Shown here: positions 13,236 through 24,238 of the stretch, piece by piece
Position numbering within the stretch: position 1 is the stretch's first letter
Layout: the number at the start of each line of letters is the position of its first letter
From: Microglena sp. YARC
Taxonomy: Eukaryota; Chlorophyta; Chlorophyceae; Chlamydomonadales; Chlamydomonadaceae
DNA length: 64,000 nt
Direction of reading: 5' to 3'
Assembly (NCBI GenBank): GCA_022414725.1
Contig: CM039464.1
Span: forward strand, 1-64,000
Notes under the pieces: model-generated
Database searches by the model: none
The model's input: only the letters and a program-made list of their open reading frames with translations
What the model was told of the DNA's origin: nothing
Program-made: the position numbers and the translations under genes

Positions 13236-13853
13236 CTAGTTCTTGGATATGGCGTACCCATCAATCTGAGCCTGCAAGGAGGACAGTTGCTTGCGAGTCA
13301 GCGAACCTGGAAGGGCCAAGGCAACGGGCACGGGTTCATTACCCGGTGCACTAGCCTTGGCCTTTCGCAGGTGCGGATGCTTCGTCCAGCAACGGTCCTC
13401 CGAGTGGCTTTTTTTTTTTTTTTTTTTGGAAAGACAGGGGCCCCAAGTGCAATCCAAGCGCCTCTTGGTAGCCCCGGAACCCTGAGAACCAGATTCCCTG
13501 CCACGCTGAAAAGCAGCATGGGCAGGGACACGGGGAGGGTTGAGGGACCAACCAGGATGCCTCGGATCAGACTTGGGGAGAGACACATTCAAGAAATCTA
13601 ATGATCTATATGCTGCAAGACAGGTCCAGAGAGGACGGGGAACTTTCAAGAACTGGTAACCCTTCCGATCAGCATCCCTACGCCTCACACCACCAACGGT
13701 AACCCCACCAGGAGATGGATATCTAAGCGTCTCCAGAACAGGTCCTAGAAAAAACCCGGCACTTGAGACCTAGCTCAGTGAATGCCATCACTCGTCGAAC
13801 ACGACTCTGAGATCTACATTAGCCATAGTGGCGTGGTGATCCAGCCTACCGTA
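13236..13853 (-). pseudogene. Copia gag C-terminal remnant of copy A1
   Basis: It contains the SLDFLNVSLP..SDPRHPGWS segment and the zinc-knuckle region, ending at a UAG (13236-13238) that is in frame with pol. The knuckle is expanded by an A-tract (19 T on plus, 13409-13427) encoding a Lys run. Upstream, gag is internally deleted: sequence jumps from the AYRSLDF region to the GRM region before ending at the A2 LTR. Confidence 0.7.
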
Positions 13854-14247
13854 TATCAGCTATTAAGCACTTCTAAGAGTGGACAGAGATGTATGCAACG
13901 GAGACAGACGCGCCAATCTATACACAGAGACGAGAATAACGTTACAAGCAAGGACGTACACTAAAGGACACCAGCGGTGGGCGAAGTGGATGCCTGTACC
14001 CGGAATAGACCCTAAGCCCGGATCTTGTCACCCTGACACCGTTTAACACAGGACATGTCAGGGAGAGACCGATAAGACACAGAGAGACAGGCAGTCAATA
14101 GGAAGCTGACACTGAGTCACTAAAGGATGACTCAGTTCTACGGGAAGCTATCACTATGGGAAGCTATCAGGGCCGATAGTTCTAAGGGAGTACATAAGTA
14201 GTCACCAAGTCATAAAACGCTTGAGAGCACCGCAATTCATGCTGACA
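13854..14247 (-). repeat. 3' LTR of Copia copy A2
   Basis: About 394 bp, starting TATCAGC and ending GCTGACA. It is about 65 bp longer than the other LTRs because of extra internal sequence near 13985-14080. A CTCCACCT polypurine-tract complement follows. Confidence 0.78.
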
Positions 14248-14569
14248 CTCCACCTATGACACAGGTGACATACAATACTACTACTCCACCTATGGCACTG
14301 GGGACATAGAACTATATGTAACAGATTAAAAAAAAAAAAAAAAAACTCCGAAAAAACGAGAGAACTTCAAATGTAACCCAAAGGGTGTAAATGAAGGAAT
14401 GGACCAAGGCAAAATACCAAAGAGTGCCAAGGGAGAAAAGAGGATAACCGAATATCAATGACGGGTAACAACGGTATAGAAAACCCGAATCCGGGAATAG
14501 GAACCTAATGCCATACAATGATAACCAAAAAACAAGAAACGTATGTAACCAAAAAACTAAAAAATGACC
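14248..14569 (-). other. 3' untranslated region of Copia copy A2
   Basis: Non-coding sequence between the pol stop and the 3' LTR. It includes an A20 tract at about 14326-14345 and the AACAACGGTATAGAAAACCC block shared by all copies. No ORF of note. Confidence 0.6.
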
Positions 14570-16525
14570 CTAAGAAGTAGCGGTCATTCCAAGCATACGG
14601 ACAAACCGCCAGAACACAGCAGGATCAAGGGGCTTGGTGAAGGGGTCAGCACAGTTATCCACAGTGTTAACATAGGCAACAGCCAGTTGGCCATCCTCCA
14701 CCAGCTCCTTGATGTAGTGATGAATAACATCAATGTGCTTGCTGCGAGGCAGAAGCTGCCAGTCAGTGGCCCAACTCAGGGAACCTAAGTTGTCACCCTG
14801 AATTGTAACCAAAGCACAAGGCAGACCCAGATCCACCCTCAATTTCTTCAACCATTGGACCTCCCTGGCAGCCTGGGACAGGGCCTGATACTCAGCCTCA
14901 CTAGAGCTAATAGCAACAGTAGGCTGTCGCTTGCTCATCCAGTTAACAATGCACCCACCAGCTAGAACTGCAAAGCCAGTCTGAGATCTCCTGTCAGACC
15001 CATCATCAGCATAAGATGAGTCACTAAAGACAGTAAAAGTGAAATCAGGGCTGTGGGTGTAAGTGAGACCCAGGTGAGAATGTGTTCTCAAATACAAGAG
15101 TAACCGTTTGACAGCCCCCCAGAGAGGGACTGTAGGGTGAGCAGAGAACCTGGATAAATAGCTAACAGCAAAGGAAATATCAGGCCTGGTGCAAGTGGCC
15201 AGGTATAGCAAAGCACCTACAAGAGAGAGGTACTGGCTATTAGACGGCAGGGGCTCTCCAGGGGCGTCAGAAACAGTGGATTTGGCCATGGGAGCAGCAA
15301 ACTTGGGTGGGGCAGCAGCAGTAAGACCAAACTGCTCCACCAGATCAACAATGTAGGTGTGCTGAGAGAGATTGATCTGAACACACCTGCCTTCAGAGTC
15401 AAGGGTAACATCCATGTCCAAAGAGAGGAACTGAATTGAAACACCCATCTCTTTGACCTCCCAGCCAGCTGCTTCCATTGCCTGGATCAGCAACACATAC
15501 CTATCCAGCTCACTAAAAGCACAGATAAAGTCATCAACATAGGTCAGGACATAGCTCCACCCACCATCAGAATCCTTCCTAAAGTACAGAGCAGGTTCTG
15601 CCTTGCACATAGTAAAGCCATGAGCAACCAGAACCCGCTTGACATCCCTACTCCAAGCTCTGGGTGCCTGCTTCAATCCATAAAGGGACTTGATCAGTTT
15701 GCAGACAAGTGGAACACCGTTAGGACCAAGGTGCCTAAAGCCCTCAGGCTGGTGGCAGTACAGGTCCAGAACAGGCTCCAGCTTGGCATTTAGGAATGCA
15801 GTCTTGATGTCTAGCTGCCGAACAAACATCTTCCTATGAGTGATGGCAGCCAGGAGCACCCTAAGACCTGCTTTGGAGGAGACAGGGGCATATACATCAT
15901 GAAAATCCAGCCCAGGACGCTGCAGAAAACCACGGACCACAAAACGTGCCTTGAAGCGTATAGTACCATCAACACCAATCTTCTTCACAAATAACCACCT
16001 GCCAGACAGGATCTTCTGCTTACGAGGCTGTGGAGTGAGAACCCATGTACCATGGGCATGAAGGGAAGCCATCTCATCCTTCATGGCAAGAAGCCATTGA
16101 TCCCTGTCAGGGTTGGTATGCAACATGGCAGCTTTGTAGGTCAGTTCAGTGGTGGATGCAACAGATGCTCCCACGTACAAGCAGTTTACTTGTACATGGG
16201 CAGCGGGGGTATCAGCAGTATCAGCAGTAACCATTAGTAAAGCCCCCAGTGCAGAACTACTGCCTGGTTGAACAGGGCCGGCCTTCTTTGCCTCTAAATC
16301 AACGAAGCCTGGGTCGACCGGAACACCCCAGCCATACGCAGTATCGGAGCCTGACCACGGTTCAAGATCATCACTTGCATCATCTGCAACGGCTGCATCA
16401 TCACCCGGACTCCTGAGTAATCTATCAGAGACGGCAGGAGGTGAAGCGTTCACCAACTCCATCGAGCTATCAGTGATGATGGGAGTATGATGACTAGTAG
16501 GCAATGGATCTAACAAAGGATCCAC
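14570..16525 (-). CDS. Copia reverse transcriptase-RNase H ORF, intact segment of A2 pol
   Basis: A 651-codon open frame carries the C-terminal half of a Copia polyprotein. RT (RVT_2 type) spans roughly residues 150-390, with LDIKTAFLNA at 238-247 (Asp239) and YVDD at 329-332, completing the polymerase Asp triad. LYGLKQAPRAW at 281-291 is typical of Copia. RNase H follows with Asp502 (SDSSYADD), Glu543 (SSSEAEYQ), Asp578 (GDN) and KHIDV at 596-600, then the Copia end motif ADPFTKPLDP. In the element it would act inside virus-like particles to copy the RNA to DNA. The ATG at 16525 is not a natural start: the frame is cut off from the rest of pol by a one-base deletion near 16575. Confidence 0.9.
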   Translation of the reverse strand: MDPLLDPLPTSHHTPIITDSSMELVNASPPAVSDRLLRSPGDDAAVADDASDDLEPWSGSDTAYGWGVPVDPGFVDLEAKKAGPVQPGSSSALGALLMVTADTADTPAAHVQVNCLYVGASVASTTELTYKAAMLHTNPDRDQWLLAMKDEMASLHAHGTWVLTPQPRKQKILSGRWLFVKKIGVDGTIRFKARFVVRGFLQRPGLDFHDVYAPVSSKAGLRVLLAAITHRKMFVRQLDIKTAFLNAKLEPVLDLYCHQPEGFRHLGPNGVPLVCKLIKSLYGLKQAPRAWSRDVKRVLVAHGFTMCKAEPALYFRKDSDGGWSYVLTYVDDFICAFSELDRYVLLIQAMEAAGWEVKEMGVSIQFLSLDMDVTLDSEGRCVQINLSQHTYIVDLVEQFGLTAAAPPKFAAPMAKSTVSDAPGEPLPSNSQYLSLVGALLYLATCTRPDISFAVSYLSRFSAHPTVPLWGAVKRLLLYLRTHSHLGLTYTHSPDFTFTVFSDSSYADDGSDRRSQTGFAVLAGGCIVNWMSKRQPTVAISSSEAEYQALSQAAREVQWLKKLRVDLGLPCALVTIQGDNLGSLSWATDWQLLPRSKHIDVIHHYIKELVEDGQLAVAYVNTVDNCADPFTKPLDPAVFWRFVRMLGMTATS

Positions 16526-18274
16526 TATGGTCTGAGTTGGTGTAAATCCAACGACTTCACCGACGGAATGTGACCAGAGGAGGGCCTGGCGACCCCCTGA
16601 GATTCGGCTAAGATTTTGTCCGTAGGAGCCGCAGAAACTCGCCCGCCCAGTGTGTTCTCACGCAAAACAGTACCACTGGCCCCCGACCTAGGTCGCAGAG
16701 TCATCCTATGGCCAGGACAGTGGTCAACAATTGGGGAAGACAAAGGGTCTAGGGAATCAACCGCAACCTCAGGCATGTGTCCGTTGATGGCGGCAGGGAT
16801 GCTAGTGACATATGGCGACCCATCATAGGGAGTTAGCCCAGGAATGCAGTTATGATCAAACAGCTCATAGAAGAGTACATCACGACTCTCTACTACCTGG
16901 CGCAACTTAGGAACCCAAACAAAATAACCCTTACTCACCAGAGAATACCCAACCAGTCTACCAGATAACGCCCTTTTGTCTAGCTTATTACGTTTCTTCC
17001 CATTGACTAGAGTAACATAGCAGGGGCATCCAAACACACGTAATAACGACACATCAGGTTTCACCCCATAAAACAACTCAAAGGGTGTCTTGCGTCCCTG
17101 GTTAGGCAGACGGTTTCTAAGGTAACAAGCAGCCAGGAAGGCATAGGGCCAAAAGGCCTTAGTAAGCTTAGACTCCAAGTGGATACTCCTAGCCTATATT
17201 CTGAAGGACCCCATTATACCTTTCCACAGTTGCATTCTGCTGTGCAGTGTATGCCAAAGACAACTCATGTACTGCCCCAACCGATTCTAACCAATCCTCG
17301 AACCATTTAACTATAAACTCTTTAGCCCTGTCAGATCTCAGACATTGAAAGGCAAACCCCTGCAGCTGATTTGACCATCTGAGGATGATAGTCTGGACTG
17401 CTAAGGGAGCTTCATCCTTGGTCCTCAAGCACAATACCTCAGCATAGCCAGAGAATTGGTCTACAAGTCACAAGATATAAAACTCCCCACGAAGACCCCT
17501 AATATGAACCGGTCCCATTATATCCAAGTGAAGGCGTTGGAGGGGTGCAAGGACCTCAGTCATGCTTTCTTTAGGAAAAGGGAGACGCTTTCCCTTAGCC
17601 TTTTGACAAGCATCACATGGGATCTTACCCATCTTTTGTACTTGATGAAGGCTGAGGGGTAAGTTCTTAACCATACCACGCTTGACAAGGTTGTGCAAGG
17701 CATCATAACCGGGATGACCCAGTCGCCTATGCCACAACCATGCAGGAGTGGTAGGGATAATAACTCCACCGTCCTCATCAACATCAAGTGCAAAAGCTGG
17801 ATAATATTCAGCAACCCTCAAACAACGACTGGAGGTGTGACAAGGCCTACATGCAAACTTATACACACCATCACTGGAAGCAGGAAAGGACCAGAGCACA
17901 GAAGAGCCCTGAGTGGCAGTACAACTAATACTATCAAAAGCAATCTTGCAGTGGAGGGAACGAGCTACAGCATTTACGGACAGGAGATTTACTGGACAGT
18001 GGGGTATGTATAGAACATTGGTTAAGGTGATTGATGTTGGTAACCAATCACTACATAACACAATGGACCCCATACCCTCTGACCGTTGAATCACCCCATC
18101 AGCAAATCAAACTGCAGGCCCAACAGCAGAGGATTCAAACACAGTGAACAACGACCTATCACCTGTGATTGACATCCCAGCTCCCGAGTCCACATGCCAG
18201 ATACCTTCAGAAAGACTTGGGCTGCAAATGTTTGAGAACTTAGTCGTGCAAGAAAATAGGACAGAGCTTACCTC
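16526..18274 (-). pseudogene. Copia protease-integrase part of A2 pol, frame-broken
   Basis: Reading from 18274 just after the UAG: the retropepsin DSGA motif lies at 18179-18190. A premature UGA follows near 18107, where copy C has AAA. The integrase zinc motif (WLWHRRLGH, CDACQKAKGK) and core follow, with Asp in HLDIMGP, Asp in RSDRAKEF and Glu in NATVERYN, so the DDE triad is complete. One inserted base near 17190 shifts the frame into the 16525-17178 ORF (ESKLTKAFWPYAF, then the integrase C-terminal region). A one-base deletion near 16575 shifts it again. Confidence 0.85.
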
Positions 18275-20488
18275 CTAGTTCTTTGAAATGGCGTACCCAT
18301 CGATCTGAGCCTGCAAGGACGACAGCTGCTTACGTGTAAGCGACCCTGGAAGGGCCAAAGCTACGGGCACCGGTTCAGAACCAGGTGCACGTCCCTTGGC
18401 CTTTCTGAGTTCCGGATAATTTGTAAAGCAGCGGTCTTCCGAGTGGCTCGTTTTCGAACGACAGGGTCCCCAAGTGCAATCCAAGCGCCTCTTGGTGCCC
18501 CCGGAACTCTGAGAACCAGATCCCTTGCCCCGCTGGAAAGCAGCATTAGCAGGGATCTGGGGAGGGTCGCGGGACCAGCCAGGATGCCTTGGATCAGACC
18601 TGGGGAGAGACACATTTAAGAAATCTAACGATCTATAAGCATCAAGACAAGACCAGTAGTCTACAGTCTTGTTCTGGTACAACTCAAAGCCAAACTGGAG
18701 GCGCAGCGAATCGAATCGAGGGTGAGTGATGCCATTGATTATAGTGTGCATCGCGTGACGCTGCGGCTGCGGGTATCCCGCACTGCGAAGATCAGTGCAC
18801 AACTGCCGCACCCTGCGAAAGAACACATCCACGGGTTCAGAAGTTGTTCATGGTCACACTACGAAGCTCAACAAGCATGAGGGGAACCCGAGCAGCAAGG
18901 GCATCAGAATGCTGCCTCTTGATATGCAGTAAGATATCGCGAGGTGTAGCAAAATCCTGATACACCTGTACCATCGGTTCCGTCATGTGCGCAAGCATCA
19001 TGGTGAGACACATGAACTCCTGGCGTGCAAGGGGCAGGGTACTAAATCCTAACAGTGCAGGATCTACACGAGTCTGACTAGGAGAGGCAGGTGGTGAGGC
19101 AACAGGCGAAAAACGGCGTGGCATCATACATAGCGCGAACCGACAGAAAGTACTCGGCAGCGATGCCAGCATCATATGCACGCTGGTCATCAAGGTTCTC
19201 AATCTCATCCAAAGAACTCGCAACATTTACGAGTAGCTCAAAATCTGGCCTAGGAGGTACAAAGCTGAGAGGAACTTTGGCAAACTGGTACTTGCGTAGA
19301 TTTGCATTTCGAACTCCCAATCCACCAAAGGTAGCACCACCAGGAGGGGGGTAGTCAATCCCTGCCTGCACAGGCCCCAGATAAGCACGGCATGCATGAC
19401 CCAACTCAGAGAACACCATCACTCGCCTAGCCCGCCCCTTCGTATCTAGATTAGCCCGAGTGGCAGCCTGATCCATCCTACCGTACAAAGTGCGGTCCAA
19501 GGAGTCACCAGCTTTCTGCGCCTGGCGAATTTGGCGGCAACTCCGCACATCCATGCGCGAAGGTGTGGAGCCATCAAGCAGGTGCTCCCAGGATAAGCAT
19601 CCCAGCGAGCGATTCGGGTAGTAGGGCAGGGGGGGAGGAAAAGGAGAAGGGGCAGGAGGCTGCTCCACCGGTGGAGGTGGAGGTGGATTCAGGGAGGGGC
19701 CAGCAGCATCGCTGTGGACACTCGAGGCAGCAGCAGCAGTCTCACGAGACCGCGTGTGGTAGCCAGCCAGAGTTCGCTCAGAAGGGTTGCGAACAAAGGG
19801 GAGGGGAGGAATCAAAGGACCAAGTGACGAGCTTCTCAGCAAAGTCGGCATAGCCAACTCAGGTACCGCAGGTGGATGCGGAGGAGCAGTCGGAGGCTTG
19901 TAGACAGGAGGAGGAGGAGGAGGAGGAGGAGCCGACTGGTGCTCAAACACCGGAGACTCAAAAACACGAGTGGCAGTGGAAGGTGTGACTCCACCGAAGT
20001 CACCACTCCGCGCACTCTGTAGGTCTTCCTCTTCGTCGTCATCGTCATCCTCAGTGTAGTAGCCATCTTCATGCTTATGGAGCCAGATCAGCATTGTCAT
20101 ACTCAAAACGGGCATCAGGAGGCGGAGGAGAAGACTTGTATTTGATGATCTGAGTCGAGACGCAGCATAGACGCATCAGAATATCCTCTACCTCAGGAAG
20201 GAGGCGTTGGACAAGAGGAGAAGGAGGGAGAGAAATGGAGGTTTGGTAGGGGGGGATGTCTTCCATGATGGCGGAAGGAGACTCATCTAAGGCAGCAGAG
20301 GCCGCTGGCGCGCAATCATCAAGCCAATCAGTGGGAACACGAGTCTTGAACGGAAGAATGCGGTCGCAGCCATTGGATACAATGACGCTCTCCATACCGC
20401 GCGACCAAGACAAACCATTCTGTGGGGTTAGCTTTTCGAAGCCGGCAGGAGGCCCACGCGGAAGTTGCATTATAAAGCAGTGGTACAT
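18275..20488 (-). pseudogene. Copia gag of copy A2, frame-broken
   Basis: Gag starts near 20473-20488 (MQLPRGPPAGF). It has an acidic stretch (DDDDDEEED, near 20030), a Pro-rich segment, a conserved central domain and a zinc knuckle near 18430-18480 with spacing CX4CX5HX4C, then SLQAQIDGYAISKN and UAG at 18275-18277. Frameshifts lie near 20080, 19110 and 18840, each resolved by comparison with copy C. Gag would form the particle shell and bind element RNA. Confidence 0.8.
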
Positions 20489-20494
20489 GATGTA

Positions 20495-22320
20495 AGCAGT
20501 GCCAGCCCATCTGCTATTAAGCCACTTGACCCCCTGCTGCTAGTTGAAATTCACAGTCCCTTACGAACTCAGATCTGGTTCTACAACTTTGCATCCACAT
20601 GTGTAACAGTGGCAGCCATCTGCATTGCTAGCCACTTGACCCCCTGCTGGTGTAGATGAGGATGATGATGATGATGAGCTGAGTGAGCTCAGCAGTGAGA
20701 GTGATGAGTCCGATAGGGACCCCATCTCCGATGACGATGAAGACATTGCTGCATGCCTCCCTGATGAATGACAACGAAGTGGACCCTTTCCTGACGGGAC
20801 TGTAGATGCTGCAGCTTATTCCAAGTAGTAGCTGTCTAAGGAATTATTTTGTCAAAAGTAAATAAACTTCTGTTGTGAATGCCAGATCTATTCCCAAGCT
20901 GGTGACATGTACATGAGGCCAGGTTTTTCAGCTCTGCTTTATGATTGACTGCAATGTGGCCTGCCAGTTAAGAAAAGTAGCTTAGCTACATATGAATTGG
21001 GGCTGTTGTCAGGCACATTTTACAGTTTGGCTATAGTGGATGTATTACAACTCTCAATTCGTTTTTTATAAAAATGCCCCCAAACTGTGACCTGAATGTG
21101 GGGCAAAAAACCGGAAGGTAAAAAACCGAAGTGCTGTCCCGGAGGTTTGTTGAGGAACACAAGTGGGGGTAGGAAGATTGCTCAATAGAAGGGGTCAAAG
21201 AGAGTTCCGGTATGCCAGCCAATCCAGGAAGATTGTCCTAACCGGCAGCCTAATCCCTCAACCCTAAACAGCTCGCAGATCTAACTTGATACGGTCAGAT
21301 CATGGTGTCAAGTACGCCCACTCCGGGATTTTCCGGTAGGCCCAAGTACTCATGGGGAAACCGTCTCTATAGCTCAGTGGGAGAGCGCAGGACTGAAGTT
21401 CAAGTCATTAATCCTGAGGTCGTTGGTTCGATCTCGACTGGACACAGGCGTATTTAAACACAGCAAAGATTCTCAGATAAATATATCTAATCCTCAACCT
21501 CTTCAACAGAGAGGCGTCAAAAGGAGAACAAGATCGGTATTGAGGGTATTTGATGGGGGGTGGAGCTTCCAATGTCGGTTTGCCCGGAAACTTTCTCCCG
21601 TAGAGGGCGAGTTCCGGTCACCGAAATTCGGCCAGGGTTTCCGGTATCGATCTCAGCTTTGGCTGAGTAGCTGTGTAGCTTTCATGGTGCAGTGCCCATG
21701 AGTTCTGGACAGTTGAAATTCGTCTTCCTTGACCTTCCAACACCTGCGCCTTATGGAAGAGGAAGATGAAAGCTCATTTTAAATTGTGGGGTAAGAAATT
21801 TGAACCGAAACCGTGAGTATTTATAGCAGGAGGCCCATTGCGCGAGAACCTCGTTTGTTGTAAAGCTAGTTGGTGAAAGTGAGAAGCCCGTTACCTCTTG
21901 CAGCAGCTTCGAAGAGTCCTCGGGAGAGACTGATTTGTTGAAGCGAGACTTCATCGCACAGACGCGCTCCTCGGACCGTCCTCACGCACTGGCTCCTTCG
22001 ATCTTCCCCTCAAGACCCCTCCCTCTTCCCCCCCTCCCCTTCTGCTGGTGAAAGGAGGCTTCTGAGCAGGCAAGGAACCCAGCAGGGCGTACTCCTTGGC
22101 GCCTGATTGTCATGGACTCAGCTGACAAGAAACTTCTGAGCTGTAAGTCATGTAGCCTGGATACACGTCGCGTGCATTCGGGAAGCTGGCACAGGCCACT
22201 TGACCCCTGCTGCTAGTTCTAAGGAAGTACATAAGTAGTCAGCAAGTCATAAACGCATGTGAGAACAGCAGCCGCAATTGCAGCCACTTGCCCCTGCTGC
22301 TAAAATTCACAGTGCTGCCT
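20495..22320 (+). other. Hybrid unit: array sequence interleaved with LTR fragments
   Basis: The stretch follows the 2.19-kb unit, but at 21830-22310 words from the LTR at 9490-9790 appear in order between unit words. Examples are GGTGAAAGGAGGC, GGGAAGCTGGCACAGG and AGTTCTAAGGAAGTACAT. At about 22316 clean unit sequence resumes at the position (GCTGCC then TACGAACTCC) that the A insertion interrupted at 9471. This is what a consensus of LTR-containing and LTR-free reads would look like. Confidence 0.6.
21363..21446 (+). pseudogene. tRNA-Phe-like copy in the hybrid unit
   Basis: The D loop has lost a T (CAGTGGGAG), the intron has an extra A, the T stem reads TCGAC and the 3' acceptor strand reads GGACACA. 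Flanking sequence is also degraded, so this is either decay or a consensus artefact. Confidence 0.5.
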
Positions 22321-22529
22321 AACGAACTCCAGATCTGGTTCTGCAACTTTGCATCCACATGTGTAACAGTGCCAGCCCATCTGCATTGCCAGCCACTTGA
22401 CCCCCTGCTGCTAGTTGAAATTCACAGTCCCCTTACGAACTCCAGATCTGGTTCTACAACTTTGCATCCACATGTGTAACAGTGGCAGCCCATCTGCATT
22501 GCTAGCCACTTGACCCCCTGCTGGTGTAG

Positions 22530-22681
22530 ATGAGGATGAGGATGATGATGAGCTGAGTGAGCTCAGCAGTGAGAGTGATGAGTCCGATAGGGACCCCATC
22601 TCCGATGACGATGAAGACATTGCTGGTATGCCTCCCCTGATGAATGACAACGAAGTGGACCCTTTCCTTGAGGGACTGTAG
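22530..22681 (+). CDS. Terminal acidic exon, exon 1 corrupted
   Basis: The 152-nt terminal exon is intact after GTGTAG. Its partner exon 1 (around 22110) is part of the LTR/unit hybrid sequence and cannot be read reliably. Confidence 0.3.
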
Positions 22682-23283
22682 ATGCTGCAGCTTATTCCAA
22701 GTAGTAGCTGTCTAGGAATTATTTTGTCAAAATAAATAAACTTCTGTTGTGAATGCCAGATCTATTCCCAAGCTGGTGACATGTACATGACCAGGTTTTT
22801 CAGCTCTGCTTTATGAAAGTTGACTGCAATGTGGCCTGCCAGTTAAGTTAAATTAAGGTGATGAAGTAGCTTAGCTACATATGAATTGGGGCTGTTGTCA
22901 GGCACATTTTACAGTTTGGCTATAAATGGATGTATTACAACTCTCAATTCGTTTTTTTATAAAAATGCCCCCAAACTGTGACCTGAATGTGGGGCAAAAA
23001 ACCGGAAGGTAAAAAACCGAAGTGCTGTCAAAACCGGAGGTTTGTTGAAAAAGGAACAAAAAGTGCGGTATTAAAAGATTGCCAAAAAGTGGGCCGGAAG
23101 GGTAAAAAGAGAGTTCCGGTATGGCCAGCCAATCCCAGGAAGGCCATTGTCCTACCCTGGCAGCCCTAATCCCTCAGCCCTAAAACAGCCGCCGTCGCAA
23201 TCTAACTTGATACGGTCAGATCATGGTGTCAAGTACGCCTTTTTCCTGGATCTTCCGGTAGGCCCAGTACTCATGGGGAAACC

Positions 23284-23367
23284 GTCTCTATAGCTCAGTT
23301 GGGAGAGCGCAGGACTGAAGTTCAGTCATTAATCCTGAGGTCGTTGGTTCGATCTCGACTGGACACA
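23284..23367 (+). tRNA. tRNA-Phe(GAA)-like copy, T-stem and acceptor variants
   Basis: It has 84 nt with intact A box, anticodon stem, GAA loop and intron. The T stem has one mismatch (GTTGG against TCGAC) and the acceptor has one (GTCTCTA against TGGACAC). The downstream T run is interrupted (GTATTTA), so termination may be weak. Confidence 0.6.
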
Positions 23368-24238
23368 CGTATTTACAGGGTTTGGGGTACACGGTCTAGG
23401 GTTTAGGGTCTAGTTATAAATAATATCTAATTCCTCAACCGAAATCTTCACCCGACCAGCAGCCCTCAGGGTAGAACAAACCGATCGGTATTCCGGTATT
23501 GGGTATTTGATGGTCGGTATACTGGAGCCCAAAATTCCCAATGTCGGTTTGCCCGGAACTTTCTCGGGAGTCCGTTCCGGTATGCACCGACCAAATCTGA
23601 GGGCGAGTTCCGGTCAGACCGACCGAAATTCGGCCAGGGTTTCCGGTATCCGACTCAGCTTTGTAGCTGAGTAGCTGTGTAGCTTTCATGGTGAGTGGTG
23701 CCCATGAGTTTCTGGACAGTTGAGACTTCGTCTTCCTTGACCTTCCCAACACCTGCCCTTATGGAAGAGGAAGATGAAAGCTCTTCCCTCCCTTTTAAAC
23801 TTGCCCTGTTAGGGCACCACTCGCCACAGAAATTTGAACCGAAACCGTGAGTATTTTTATAGCCTGCACACTCCATTGCGCACTCGAGCTTCTCTGGAAC
23901 CTCGCGTTTGTTGAAGCTACTTGGTGGTGCCGTTACCTCTTGCAGCAGCTTCTCCTCGGCCTTGATCCTTGAGTCTTTGACTGGCTCGTCGTATTTGTTG
24001 AAGCGAGACTTCATCGCATCAGACGTTCGGCTCCTCGGCTCCTCGGCTCCTCACCTCCTCCTCGCATCTCCTCCTCCCCCTTCTCCCCCTCCTCCTCCTC
24101 CTCCTCGGCTCCTCGGATCTTCCCCTCCTCCTCGCTCCTACCCCTCCCTCTTCCCCCCCTCCCCCTTCTGCTGCTGTCCTTGCGGACTTCTGAGCGCAAG
24201 GAACTGCAGGGCGTTATTGCTCTTGGCGCCTGATTGTC

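Larger units (their letters stand above)
9472..13853 (-). mobile_element. Truncated Ty1/copia element (copy A1)
   Basis: A minus-strand Copia remnant enters the array at 9472. It has a 3' LTR (9472-9799), non-coding sequence, partial pol (about 11280-13235) and a partial gag (13236-13853). Reverse transcriptase and RNase H are missing. The gag end is cut by the LTR of copy A2 at 13854. The order 3' LTR-pol-gag on the plus strand shows minus orientation. It is non-autonomous and inactive. Confidence 0.85.
13854..20494 (-). mobile_element. Ty1/copia element lacking a clean 5' LTR (copy A2)
   Basis: This is the fullest coding copy. In minus-strand order it has leader and gag (20488-18275), an in-frame UAG, protease, integrase, RT and RNase H (18274-14570), a 3' untranslated region and a 3' LTR (13854-14247). 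RT follows integrase, the Ty1/copia order. The right end passes from the gag leader (about 20490) straight into array sequence with no intact 5' LTR. A TATTAAGCC scrap at 20515 resembles LTR, suggesting a collapsed or misassembled terminus. Confidence 0.88.
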
